A DNA stretch of 64,000 nt from Scheffersomyces stipitis CBS 6054. Taxonomy: Eukaryota > Ascomycota > Pichiomycetes > Serinales > Debaryomycetaceae. The stretch's first letter is position 1. Every line of letters begins with the position of its first letter. The position numbers and the translations under genes were made by a program. This document shows positions 44,201 to 53,624 of the stretch, one piece after another. The DNA lies in NCBI RefSeq assembly GCF_000209165.1, contig NC_009042.1, positions 1,240,001 to 1,304,000 of the forward strand, written 5' to 3'. The notes under the pieces were generated by a model that saw only the letters and a list, made by a program, of their open reading frames with translations, ran no database searches and was not told the DNA's origin.

Positions 44201-44299
44201 GATTCTGGTTTGGCAAAGCCGTTTTTGACTGAATTAGAACAAAGCTTGTCTTCACACCATGGTATTCAAGCAGCCATTTCTGAGTCAGAAATTACATGA
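41240..44299 (+). CDS. INP2: Peroxisome inheritance receptor for Myo2 (vezatin-like)
   Basis: Peroxisomal membrane receptor that binds myosin V to carry peroxisomes to the bud. 1019 aa, longer than the 705 aa S. cerevisiae protein mainly by Gln/Asn/Ser-rich insertions. Segments that line up with yeast Inp2 as I know it: FWEKFKYGLVVSNLLDD (yeast FFEEFRYSIITSHFLND), YSRNYGNLNNVIIIINLIIFLMK with the membrane stretch, YCNLNNIDILLLQ (yeast YCELYGIDVPNLYY), and the C-terminal KPFLTELEQSLSSH (yeast IPFLYELKGLLG). Hydrophobic segments at about 295-310 and 330-350. The region just before the end (LKLKLEESFNRIYNLESENKLLKL) is a coiled coil. Convergent with INO80. Confidence 0.85.
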   Translation: MNFDRLNPLSSYLASYGGYGTPSEPNPKHQEPSKALAASNISSQLSHFTQMATSQLSHIPLLSSHNQQNALSIPPPPEISDWGIEESVSSPSMSNHNFFQNQLQPLHSISLNFDDDIKPYNPHVPHPRTFNQLHQLYQAYENYETNSQNYDNNNHSNNNNNYGSIYNTAYYQQPGEPDFSDYYHQYIPSPLHPTTENLSKYIHKYLSLHGIERTFWEKFKYGLVVSNLLDDTMILSKSEQALSNLKDTIEAEKIERKSFPLVNTLNCDGTQLRVLEKSYSLHYSRNYGNLNNVIIIINLIIFLMKQEQRRHLNYSATMSYSNRMKMFKILLIISTKLIKFNRFKLLVMSQLNLSYLNSFLLLNYSINKKLIQKLIILKELDVYYYVNRNKDEANHDSKSREVYKSSLREHLANTLHFLNLNLRTSIARLLPNLNGDLFEQYCNLNNIDILLLQEDYRDGDEEELNGMDSPVSSSKEKNSLDEIVFNMNKFNQLRKLFICQLLTINESSVKKNFFIYKLMDQFPPIKTEDWERDDDITAFNNIAKLGFIRQVLHDHNKITNSFVLLFNHFDDIHNNDSAAVEVNTRFNISHENQDILAVRANRNSKEKQAVENSNEMENTDKYLESLIGKVIKLGTNLKYFQSYNRSTKSITNVDEFNEKLMIFNQFEDDIQSIKEMYHLNAKELSDIDGWTGRHASPADSNGTSTSPRIPSRANKGEFNLKTFHTSSIKKRYSLPSSVTPLKIPLGSPVTPRTSVVDSDRVLSPEGTSGKKYKRLSTGLQLGLLTVFEDPKQLNNEVRRNSAESRRSSTVSASRRSSGQTKTQVKGNGNVGVSYDDNYVNILPPTSYETYNQDALDQLSNSKKYNITRNSNRFSLNSVNSNISGLTDLISSTHITSYDEEDVQDGLINDSIRDKSSLQISKEELKLKLEESFNRIYNLESENKLLKLNKNTTNSDHDTVKFDNASMNEHLETSVENRASQDSSNEFEDSGLAKPFLTELEQSLSSHHGIQAAISESEIT

Positions 44300-44486
44300 C
44301 AGGATAATAGAATCTCTGTAGTGAATTTCTGTTACAACTTCAGCATAATGCTATGTATTATAGCGTTACATGCACTGTTAATTTATTACTATTTATTCAT
44401 TTCTTAATAATACTTCTATTTATACACCACTAATAGTTAGATCTATTTAATGTACACAAGAGACCTCATTATGTCAATTGAAACCC

Positions 44487-47400
44487 CTAAAGAGCAGGAG
44501 TGGCATTTCCAGAGAAAGAACCTTCACCTTCGTGATACAACTCCTCTAACTTCTTGCTAGACAAAGCATCCTCGGCAGTGACGGTCTTTCTCTTCTTCTT
44601 AGACTGTCCGTTCTCAGGAGCTGGGGTAGACGCGATAGAACTTGCTACCAGCTTCTCTGAACTATCGTCATTATCCTCTCCAAGTAACAAGAAGGCAACG
44701 TCTTTCTTTTTGTTAGCAGCTTCTTCTTTCTTAGAGGGCAACGCTGCTCTGCCTTCCATGACCACTTGTTGTACCTGTTCCTTCTGCTTAGCACGATCTC
44801 TCATTCTTTCTTCGATTGTTCCTCTGGTGAGCAATCTGTACACTGTCACTTGACGAGTCTGGCCCAATCTATGGGCCCTGTCCATCGCTTGAGAGTCAAT
44901 GGTAGGATTCCAATCAGAGTCATAGAAGATGACTGTGTCTGCAGCTGTCAAATTGATTCCCAAACCACCAGCTCTTGTGGAAAGCAAGAAAATGAATATT
45001 TCCGGTTTGGTTTGCCAGTCGTGCACCAAATCACGACGATCGTCCAATTTGGAAGAACCGTCCAATCTAATGTACTTGTGCTGCCTGTAGGTGAGGTACT
45101 CTTCCATCAAATCCATCATTCTGGTCATCTGGAAGTAGATCAACACTCTATGATCGTTCTGCTTCAATTCGACTAACAACTCATCCAATTTGGCCAACTT
45201 ACCAGCCTCGGTAATGAATCTATTCATTGAAGGCATTCGGATGTTGGAGTAGTCAATCTTCTTACTAATAGACGAAGGCAACAAACTAGACTTGGGAAAC
45301 TCTGGGACTGGTACATTGTGTTTCAACAACTCGTATTCGTTATTCAACGATAACGGCATCAAACTAGCTCTCACTTTGGTATCAAACAAGACGTTTTCAA
45401 TCTTCTGTGGGAAAGAAACCGAGCTACAAAGTGCGGTTATAGGTGTGGCACAAGCAATAGGTTCCGCAGCTGGATCAATATTGTTTATGTACATATCCTC
45501 GTAAACACGTTGCTGGATAGAAAAGAGTTCCTTCACATCGGAAGCATTCATCTTATGAATGATGTCGTTATTATGTTCTACAATAAGCAACAGTTTCAGT
45601 GTTGGAATGAAATCGCCGTCATATACCTGATTGAAGCGATTTATCCCATCATAGTTTATGTCTGAGTACTCTTTGCGCTCAATGGCTCTCTCAATGACGT
45701 TTTGATATGCCTTTCTCTTCAACTCACGTGGCGAATGATCCACGAATCTCAACCATCCAAACGTGTCATTGTTGCCGTTGTCGATATTGTCGGCATTGTA
45801 TATGCTGAAAGTCTCAAAGATCTTCTGCTTAGAACCTATGCTGTTATTGAACGTAGGTGTCAACAACTCATCGTATACTAAACGGGGAAAGTTGTACTTG
45901 ATCAAGTTTTCAGAGGTGTACGCCATTTCTAAGTCGTTTCCTTCCCTCATGAACGAACTGGTTTCAGCAAATCTGCCAAACGAGAAACTCAGCTTGACGT
46001 CTGCTCTTTCAAACAAATCAGGATGGTTACAAACTTTTCTGAATTGCATAACCAAGTTGATCAAACTGGTGGCGTCGTCGTTGTTGCTATTTGCCGAATC
46101 TAACAAATCCATTATGGATATTTGCGAACGCAACATCTGGTAGTACCTTTTTTGTCGGTTGGTCAAGTCACAGAAAATATCAATTTCGACCTTGTCACCA
46201 AGCTCGCTCTGGACATTTTTCTTAATTCTTCTCAACATGAACGGCTTCAAGATAACATGCAAACGGCGCAACTGCTGTTCATCCAAGTTGGTATTGGACT
46301 GTGCATGGCTCTCGATATCCTTCGAGAACCAGTCAGAGAATTCATCGTGTGAATCGAAAAGAGAAGGCATGATAAAGTGAAGCAACGCCCACAACTCTTG
46401 CATTGAGTTCTGGATAGGTGTACCAGTTAACAACAATCTGTTCCTACAACTGAAAGACAACAAAGACTTCCATCTGGAGGATTGTGAAGACTTGATAGCC
46501 TGTGCTTCATCAAGAATCATGTATTGCCATTTCATCTTCTGGAAATATGCAGCATCCTGAACGACCAATTGGTAAGAAGTAACCAATACATGAAATGGAG
46601 CATCCTTTCCGTATCTGAAGCTCTTTCTATCCCAGAACTTTCTTAAGACCTTACGATCCTTTGCGTTACCCCAATAGGGCAAGACCTTGAAGTCAGGAAC
46701 AAATCTGGTGATCTCTTGCTGCCAGTTGTGTAATGTAGAAGCAGGGGTTACAACTAAAAAGGGACCCCAGATATTGTGAGTCTCGGCTAAATAGGAAAGA
46801 ACAGAGATACTCTGGACTGTTTTACCAAGACCCATCTCATCTGCCAATATACCGTTGATACCCTGCTCATACAAATTGGCCAACCAGTTCAAACCCTTGA
46901 TCTGGTACTCCTTGAGCGTGCACTTCAACATCTTCGGTTGTTCTATGGAAATGTCTCCCATCAACGTTGGATTCTGGAAATTCATTTCTTCACCGTTAGT
47001 GTCAGGATTCTTCAACGGATCTTCGTTAAATTGTTTAGCTTTATTTTGGGCAGCACTGAGAGCATTTTGTGCGTTGGCAGCAGCTGCCTTATTCAAGGCT
47101 TCCTCGTCATCGTTATCGAAGTCAAGGGAGTCAATATCGTGCTTTTTACTTCCATCTACGCCCACATACTTATCGTAGTTGCTATCCGTCTTAAGACTCC
47201 TGATATTCGGATCAGAATCAATCCCTTCGATCTCGTCTGTCTTGATCTTTTTCCCAATAAAATGGGAGTACAATTCTGTCTGGGTAATCAAGAAATTCAA
47301 CTTTCTCAGTTGTCGCTTGGCTTCTCTTTCTTCCTCTTCCTTTTTAGCTCTATCGATTAATTCTTTTTCGTGTTTTTTACGCAATTCACGCTCGATTCTC

Positions 47401-48431
47401 TCGTTCCGTTTCCAGAAGTTGAACATTTCTCTCATTGCTCTTCTGGCCTTAGTTGTGAGATCTTTCTGGTTCTTGTTGTTACGAAGCTGCCATCTCTTGG
47501 CTTCTCTGGCTGCGAGAATCGACGTCTTCTTGAGATTGATAAGTTTTGCTTGCGTAGCCTGTTGCATCAATCTCGACACCTTTGGCCCATCCTTTCTTGA
47601 CATATCCTTCCAGATAGCCACATAGGTGTTGTCATACTGTTTTACAAGAGCCTTGAGTTCTTTAGAGTTGGTCTTATTGGTTTCCTCAGCACTGCCGGTA
47701 TCCTTTTTGAGGGAGATCTTGATCTTGAGCTTGGTTCTGCCTTCGTCTTCATCGTCCTTACCCCTTCTATGTCTTTTAGTTGGTACATCTGGCGAATCCG
47801 TAGTTGTTCTCTTTGCTCTAGAGCTCTTTTTCGAAGCTCCCCTCACAGAAGGAGAAGCGCCAGCAGCCAGCGGTGTTCCCGAAGACGAGGGTTTCTTTCT
47901 GCGAGTTTTGGGCTCAATTTTGTTGACTTCTCTGGTGGAACCCCACTTGAACTCTTTGCCTCTGGTCGTATTGTGGTGGAGAGGCTTTGAGTAATCTAGG
48001 GGAGTCAAGTCTTTATTCTTGTTGGTGTCTGAGATTTTGTTATTTCTTGACGAGATGTCTTCTGCAACAACTCGGTCGATGTAGTTGTAGGACATGTCCG
48101 CTGTTTTCAATATCAAATTGTTGAGCTTGACTTCGTCAAAGACAAGAAGTCGTAATTCGTTAGCCAATGTAGCATCTCTATCCAACTGTGCCATGATACT
48201 GACTTGAGACTCGAATTTTGCTTTGTAGTCTGGATCGATTCCGTTTTCTTCAGAGCCATTCACGGCGTGAACGGAGGATGGAACCTTCAATATGGGCCCT
48301 ATCACGTTGTCGAGGGGTTCCACATTTTCTACAGCAGACTTTCCGTTGAGGATCTCATGATCTTCATTCTTGACAAACGTATCCGGTGGAGGCGTGCTGC
48401 TCTCGTTGGAGAGCATGGACGAGATATTCAT
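44487..48431 (-). CDS. INO80: INO80 chromatin-remodelling ATPase
   Basis: Catalytic subunit of the INO80 complex, which spaces nucleosomes and edits H2A.Z. 1314 aa against 1489 in S. cerevisiae. In order: acidic/basic N terminus; a DBINO/HSA region at about 265-400 (TYVAIWKDMSRKDGPKVSRLM); Snf2 lobe 1 with ILADEMGLGKTVQSIS (near 530), DEAQ (near 640) and LLTGTPIQNSMQELWALLHF; a long split-ATPase insertion at about 860-1080 that is the hallmark of the INO80 family; and lobe 2 with STRAGGLGINLTAADTVIFYDSDWNP and QAMDRAHRLGQTRQVTVYRL. The start at 48431 is an ATG in a typical context. Confidence 0.97.
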   Translation of the reverse strand: MNISSMLSNESSTPPPDTFVKNEDHEILNGKSAVENVEPLDNVIGPILKVPSSVHAVNGSEENGIDPDYKAKFESQVSIMAQLDRDATLANELRLLVFDEVKLNNLILKTADMSYNYIDRVVAEDISSRNNKISDTNKNKDLTPLDYSKPLHHNTTRGKEFKWGSTREVNKIEPKTRRKKPSSSGTPLAAGASPSVRGASKKSSRAKRTTTDSPDVPTKRHRRGKDDEDEGRTKLKIKISLKKDTGSAEETNKTNSKELKALVKQYDNTYVAIWKDMSRKDGPKVSRLMQQATQAKLINLKKTSILAAREAKRWQLRNNKNQKDLTTKARRAMREMFNFWKRNERIERELRKKHEKELIDRAKKEEEEREAKRQLRKLNFLITQTELYSHFIGKKIKTDEIEGIDSDPNIRSLKTDSNYDKYVGVDGSKKHDIDSLDFDNDDEEALNKAAAANAQNALSAAQNKAKQFNEDPLKNPDTNGEEMNFQNPTLMGDISIEQPKMLKCTLKEYQIKGLNWLANLYEQGINGILADEMGLGKTVQSISVLSYLAETHNIWGPFLVVTPASTLHNWQQEITRFVPDFKVLPYWGNAKDRKVLRKFWDRKSFRYGKDAPFHVLVTSYQLVVQDAAYFQKMKWQYMILDEAQAIKSSQSSRWKSLLSFSCRNRLLLTGTPIQNSMQELWALLHFIMPSLFDSHDEFSDWFSKDIESHAQSNTNLDEQQLRRLHVILKPFMLRRIKKNVQSELGDKVEIDIFCDLTNRQKRYYQMLRSQISIMDLLDSANSNNDDATSLINLVMQFRKVCNHPDLFERADVKLSFSFGRFAETSSFMREGNDLEMAYTSENLIKYNFPRLVYDELLTPTFNNSIGSKQKIFETFSIYNADNIDNGNNDTFGWLRFVDHSPRELKRKAYQNVIERAIERKEYSDINYDGINRFNQVYDGDFIPTLKLLLIVEHNNDIIHKMNASDVKELFSIQQRVYEDMYINNIDPAAEPIACATPITALCSSVSFPQKIENVLFDTKVRASLMPLSLNNEYELLKHNVPVPEFPKSSLLPSSISKKIDYSNIRMPSMNRFITEAGKLAKLDELLVELKQNDHRVLIYFQMTRMMDLMEEYLTYRQHKYIRLDGSSKLDDRRDLVHDWQTKPEIFIFLLSTRAGGLGINLTAADTVIFYDSDWNPTIDSQAMDRAHRLGQTRQVTVYRLLTRGTIEERMRDRAKQKEQVQQVVMEGRAALPSKKEEAANKKKDVAFLLLGEDNDDSSEKLVASSIASTPAPENGQSKKKRKTVTAEDALSSKKLEELYHEGEGSFSGNATPAL

Positions 48432-49958
48432 GGAAAGCTAATGGCAAATTTTGTGTGAAATGGAAAAACGTGAAAAATCCGGGCTGATCTAACTAATATG
48501 GTGTATCGATAATGGAAGATGAAGCAATGAATTACAACTTGTATATCTACCGCAACAAATATGATGGAAAGTGGCAAGGATCAGAATTGTGAGAATTACA
48601 AAAAAGTGGAAATGCCAGCTATCAATTTCACTTGGTCTTCAATAAATTCAATTCTCAATATCAAACCTTGGTTAATCTCAGGGAAATGATACTAGTGAGT
48701 GGATCGCGTCTCTACTTGATGAAATACTGGCTATTACAAGCAATGGTGTCCACGGGGAGGTGTTTGGACGTTGGGGCGATTCTGGCGACAAAATAAGAAT
48801 GTGCAAAAGTCGTTCGTTGTGGAGTCGACAATTTGAAACGGGTCTCGCTCTTGCCAGTGTCCAATTTTTCGTCTGTCTCCATCCCGTTGGTTTGTGCTAC
48901 CGAGATTTTCAGTGAGAGTGGTAGCGAGATTTTCGTGAGTTGGGCGATGCGGCTCGTGGTGGAGCACACGGAATGGGATGGTAGAGGAACGGATGCTGCC
49001 ACTGTCTTGTAAGGTAGAGCTGGCATGGGCTACTTCTACAAATTGTAGGATTCTTGTATTGGTGGTATTGATATAATTGGTAAAGAGTTTAATAGGGGAG
49101 TATGGAAGACTGGAGATGTTGAAGACGGTTCAGATGAATACCAAAAATTGCAAGAGGAAGAATTGATGCTAGTAGAGCTCGAGAGATCAGAGAGGTTAAG
49201 TATAGTCTTTCAGATGTAGATCTAGAATTGTTGGTTGGAAATGGTTGGAAATGGTAGGAATTGGTAGAGATTGTAGAAATATGGTAGATTTAGTATGTAC
49301 AGATAGAAGAACTTTCAGTTTCAGATAAACCTACAAAACCTAGTAGATATTGACACAATTATGGTCAGAGTCATCTCTTCTACAGTGCTACAATGGCCCA
49401 ATGGTACAGCTTTGATTCTACAGAGTTCCAATATGAGAAAGGCTGCTAGATGGTAGAGTTCGGCCACTACGTACACAATTTTCTTTACACCCTAAATATC
49501 TGGCACAGAATTTGACCTAGTCAGAAATCACAAGTATCTAGGTAGCCCCAAACTTTGTACTAACCACCCTTCAATATCCAATCAGAAGCCACTGCCGAAT
49601 CAACCACCGGAATATATATGAGATCATATGACTCTCGTCACGCCACCGCAGCCATTTAATCCACTTCACTAGGAATGCCGAGATTAGGCTGCGGGTCAAA
49701 AAACATCGCCAACTCCAGCAGGTGAAAATTCAACTCCTCCATTTAACTCCTGCTCCAAAGTGAAGAAAAATTGCCCGACTATTTTTCCAGTCACGAACTT
49801 CTGCTACACAGCTGGGTATTAATATCCATCTATCCGCTTTGTCTAGTCCTTTTTAAATCCTACAGCTGTACTTCTACGTCTTGTTTCGTATAGCTAGTCA
49901 GATTTCTATCCCATAGCTTATATCCGATATCTACGGTTCTCCACTTTTCTCTAACATT
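48432..49958. other. Divergent intergenic INO80/TMH11, 1.5 kb
   Basis: Holds a four-copy 10-bp repeat at 49233-49272. A 104-codon minus-strand frame (48712-49026, with ATG) has no family resemblance and is not annotated. The part next to TMH11 is pyrimidine-rich, probably promoter and leader. Confidence 0.5.
49233..49272. repeat. 10-bp tandem repeat, four copies
   Basis: GGTTGGAAAT twice exactly, then GGTAGGAATT and GGTAGAGATT as diverged units. A period of ten matches one helical turn. Confidence 0.88.
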
Positions 49959-50282
49959 ATGGAACATCCTGCCATCACACTCTCCGGACTCTGTGCCGTT
50001 GGTGGAGTCATGGGTTACGTCAAGAAGGGCTCCGTTCCTTCCATTGTAGCAGGGCTCACTTTCTCTGCTTTGTATGGCTCCGCTGCTTACTTGTTGAAGC
50101 AGAATGCTGATTGGGGCTTGGAATTGGCAGTGGGTACCTCGGCCACGTTGCTCTTGGCTGGACTCGGAAGAGCTATCCCTACTCAGTTCAAGAAGCCAGT
50201 CCCTTTGGCATTGGTTGTCTTGGGTGGTTTGTCTACTGGCTACTATGTCAAGAAATACAACGAGTTCTATCCGTTGTTCTAG
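49959..50282 (+). CDS. TMH11: TMEM14-family mitochondrial membrane protein
   Basis: 107 aa against 105 in S. cerevisiae Tmh11 (YJR085C). The whole protein is a TMEM14 domain: EHPAITLSGLCAVGGVMGYVKKGSVPS near the start, three to four short hydrophobic, Gly-rich helices, the conserved KPVPLALVVLGGL near residue 82 and a C terminus YVKKYNEFYPLF like the yeast YNKYKEFYP. Function of the yeast protein is poorly known; animal TMEM14 proteins act in heme and mitochondrial transport. Confidence 0.94.
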   Translation: MEHPAITLSGLCAVGGVMGYVKKGSVPSIVAGLTFSALYGSAAYLLKQNADWGLELAVGTSATLLLAGLGRAIPTQFKKPVPLALVVLGGLSTGYYVKKYNEFYPLF

Positions 50283-50958
50283 GTGACGCGAAGATTATGG
50301 ATATAGGAATTGAAGATTGTGGTCAAGATACATGTCACCTAAGAGAAGACTCTCTTAATTACGCTGGTCAATGAAAAATCAAGTGAAAGCCAAGTTCAAG
50401 AGAAATCAATTGAATAAAATTTTGGAAATTTTACGTGAGCCAAGAAGTCAAAATTGACATGTAAGAATCCACTTTTGACAAGATTACGGACCACAATCTA
50501 TCGTACAGTTTCCAGAATCTACTATCTGTCCTTCTACCTCGGATCAATCTATGCCTAGTTATGCCGTGTATATAGCAATGTTTATGTTCCTGAATTTCAG
50601 TGTAGCTTATCTTCTTTTCCCATGTGCGATGCTGAATAATTGAAAATCTGAAACAGCTGGAAACAGGCAATTTATCAGTACTGAAAACAACCTAAACAGC
50701 AACCAACTACAGACGATGAAGATTGAGCTCTCCAATTACATGTTTTAAGGGAGGTTAATCTTAATGGATCCACTGCCAGCTTGTTGAAGCCCTTTCAATC
50801 AACTTCTTCATACTTCTACATGTCGTTTTCTAATTTAATGTTTTATTGGTATCTCTATAAATAATACTGAATAGATAAAATCATGTAACCCGAACTGAAA
50901 AATGCACTAACCCAAAAAATGTCATGTCGTGATCGTAACAAGTAGTAGACTCTCATGT
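50283..50958. other. Convergent 3' region TMH11 / small ORF
   Basis: 676 bases, AT-rich, no RNA gene or ORF that I can support. Confidence 0.5.
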
Positions 50959-51174
50959 CTAGTTCAACTCGATGGTAGACATGGATCTGGTAGAGATCAA
51001 GGTGGCATCCTCGTCGTTCTCCTTCTTTGCTTCCTCAACAATCAACAAAGGAGAAACGGCTCCTGGCAGGTATGTGGCGCTGACGGCTTCCACCTTGGGC
51101 GAAGAGACAGGCGAGACGTTTGGGATGACGAATGGTTCAGAAACCTCCGTAGATAAAGTCAAAAACTTTGGCAT
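50959..51174 (-). CDS. Possible 71-aa protein, unrecognised
   Basis: ATG at 51174, stop TAG at 50959-50961. Sequence is Val/Ser/Pro-rich in the first half (IPNVSPVSSPKVEAVSA), then acidic-basic (EEAKKENDEDATL) with an STRSMSTIELN end; no membrane segment. Upstream at about 51380 there is a TATATA box, and the composition is more protein-like than the surrounding frames. No family recognised. It could be a real short gene or chance. Confidence 0.4.
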   Translation of the reverse strand: MPKFLTLSTEVSEPFVIPNVSPVSSPKVEAVSATYLPGAVSPLLIVEEAKKENDEDATLISTRSMSTIELN

Positions 51175-52485
51175 TGTATGTATCTGTGAACTGTAGAAGT
51201 TTATGCTAGTATTAAATACTATGCTGTGTGTTATGATTGTTTGGTAGGCTTTAGTCACTTAGAACTTGTACTAGTATAATCTTTCTCAAAGAAGTATATT
51301 AGTAAGATGCAAATATGTATTGTGGTCAAGAACAACAAAATGTCTTTCCTCTTCTCTCCGGGGGATGGACCTCCTTATATAGTTTTCAGATAGTCGCTGT
51401 GGATATTAACGTCCGTATGCCTCAGAAAAAAAAATTAAAAAAAAATTAGAGTCATGTCAAACTTATTGCTCAGCTAATATGGGGTACTCCGAAAATTTTC
51501 AGTCCGAGGGATATCTCCAGCGTGAAAAATTCCTCTCCTATTGCTGTGCGCTATTGCCGAAAAATGACAAGATGGCCAATGGCAGAATTGAGATGTTTGC
51601 CATTTGGAATCCTCAGAAAGTCAAGCTTATCTTTGCTCGTGTTTGTTACGCGGCCGCCCCTGATTACGACCGTATAAAGATCGGACTACCCGGTTGGTCT
51701 TGCGATAAAAGGAGAAAAGGAAGCTGCCATGGCAGAAACGGTTTTTGCGCTGGGTGAATGGAGATTGCCACGATGGGCAAGCGTTCCTGCACTTCCGGCC
51801 GGAGTTCTAGTACCGTAGCGCCGACGGCAGATAACAAAAAAATATAAGCCCACATGATTCAGTTCACAGGAGTTTAACCCAGGAGGGGAAGTAATAATAG
51901 TTACGTCACCAAGAGATAACCAGAATACGACTCAGATTAGTAAACAGGAGAGTCTCCACATTGGCCGCTTTGTGTGGCTGAATTTCTTCACAGCGGCTAA
52001 TGGGAATTTGAAATCGACAAATCTCGCATTTTCAGCCCTTCTCGCAATTTCAGCTTTTGATCTCAGCATTTACGGTGAAAAATACCGGTAACAAGGTAGG
52101 GTCTTCAAATAATAGAAGCCAATGGTAGCGCAATTGTCGGCGTGGCCCACTCTTAATTACGGATGGGGTGGTTAGCCCATCGCTGGTCCATCTCGTCTTC
52201 CTCATATCCGTCTCATCGCCCTGCGTTTTCGCTGACTGATTCTGTGGCCCAATCCTATGATTCAGTAGTCATCGCTGCTGCACGACCTGCTCAAGTCCGA
52301 ATATTATTGTTCGGGCGATCATTCGATCGGCAGTGCCTCGGCACTAAGAATACGGGTCACGTTCTGAGTCATGTGATTCTGAGGTTTGGATCACGTTAAT
52401 GCGCACGTGAATTCACTTGTCTGTACTACTCTACGCCAATTCAAAGATATTAATTTATATTACAATCAAACTACAAACAAACATC
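51175..52485. other. Intergenic, 1.3 kb, 3' side of RPS3
   Basis: No supported gene. A poly-A run lies near 51427-51445. A CACGTG lies at 52404-52409. Frames of 60-92 codons are unconvincing. Confidence 0.5.
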
Positions 52486-53214
52486 TTAAGCAGTAGCTTC
52501 AGCAACTGGAGCTTCAGCTTCTGGTTGAGCCTTGTAGCTCTTGACAGTTGGAGCTGGGATGACTTCGTCTTCATCCTTGGCTTCAGAAATCTTGACAGCA
52601 TCTGGCAAGGACTTTGGACCGAATCTGTTGGCAGCTGGGTCCTTCATGATCTTGACCTTGATACCCAAGACACCTTGTCTCATCAAGACGTGTCTGATGG
52701 CAATGTCGATGAAGTCCTTGGTTGGTTGACCAGAGTGGATCATGAAACCGTCAGAGTACTTCTGGGACTTGGCTCTGGCAGCTCTCAACTTACCGGAGAT
52801 GACAACTTCAACACCCTTGGCACCAGCACCCATGGCGAATCTCAAGACACCGTAAGCAGCTCTTCTGATTGGCAAACCAGACAACAACTTGGCCTTCAAA
52901 CCTTCGGCTTGGACAGCGGCAGACAAACCTCTTTCTTCAACTCTTTCGGCATAGATGACAATACCTTCTGGGGAGAGCTTGAATCTCTTGACCAACAAAG
53001 AGGTCAATTCGTGGATTCTTCTACCTTGTTCACCCAAAACACCTTGGGTGTTAGAAGCCTTGACAATGACTTCCAACTTGGTTGGGGTCTTTCTGACTTC
53101 AACACCAGCGTAACCTTGTTCAGCCAATTCTCTGGTGAAGAATTCGTTTAATTCGGCGTAGAAAACACCATCGGCGACGAGCTTTCTCTTCTTGGACAAA
53201 ATAGCAGAAACCAT
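52486..53214 (-). CDS. RPS3: 40S ribosomal protein S3
   Basis: Structural 40S protein at the mRNA entry channel. 242 aa against 240 in S. cerevisiae. KH type-2 domain [39 protein letters not shown], then [41 protein letters not shown], and [27 protein letters not shown]. The C-terminal tail is short and acidic/Ala-rich as in fungi. ATG 53214 matches the conserved MVSAI start; an upstream open frame without ATG is ignored. No CTG codon was found on reading the coding strand, in keeping with strong codon bias. Confidence 0.99.
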   Translation of the reverse strand: MVSAILSKKRKLVADGVFYAELNEFFTRELAEQGYAGVEVRKTPTKLEVIVKASNTQGVLGEQGRRIHELTSLLVKRFKLSPEGIVIYAERVEERGLSAAVQAEGLKAKLLSGLPIRRAAYGVLRFAMGAGAKGVEVVISGKLRAARAKSQKYSDGFMIHSGQPTKDFIDIAIRHVLMRQGVLGIKVKIMKDPAANRFGPKSLPDAVKISEAKDEDEVIPAPTVKSYKAQPEAEAPVAEATA

Positions 53215-53624
53215 GTTTGAAATATAGTTTGGATGAAGAAGAGTGGTAAGTATTGAAAGTATACAGCGAGAAAATTTTTTTCTATAGGCTTTCAGACTGA
53301 AAATTTTCACTTTGAACGCACACGACCTTTTTGAAGAGAATTTTTGTGAGCGAAAGGATATGGTTGTATGCAGGTTGATATTTGCACCCATTCCAATTTA
53401 TGTACCTACGAGAATTGATATACCAGGTAAATAGATTCAATAGCAAATAGTGTGAACCACAGAAATAGGTAGCTATGTAGTGGTGCATTCAAAAAATGAG
53501 GTAATACGATAATTTTCTGATAGTATAGTCTGTAACTACATTTGCAGTAGTGAATTCTCTATTTTAAATCTTATTGTCTATACAAAATTAAACATACTAT
53601 TTTTCGTAAAACATCATAATACAA
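53215..53624. other. RPS3 promoter / ADE6 3' flank
   Basis: 410 bases. No Tbf1 (AACCCTAA) or Rap1-like site recognised. Poly-T on the RPS3-distal side only. Confidence 0.45.

Noticed and set aside
48712..49026. 104-codon minus-strand ORF with ATG
   Set aside because: No family likeness and no expression-related motif; left unannotated but could be rechecked by conservation.
51479..51757. 92-codon frame with ATG
   Set aside because: Composition is unlike neighbouring genes and nothing is recognised.
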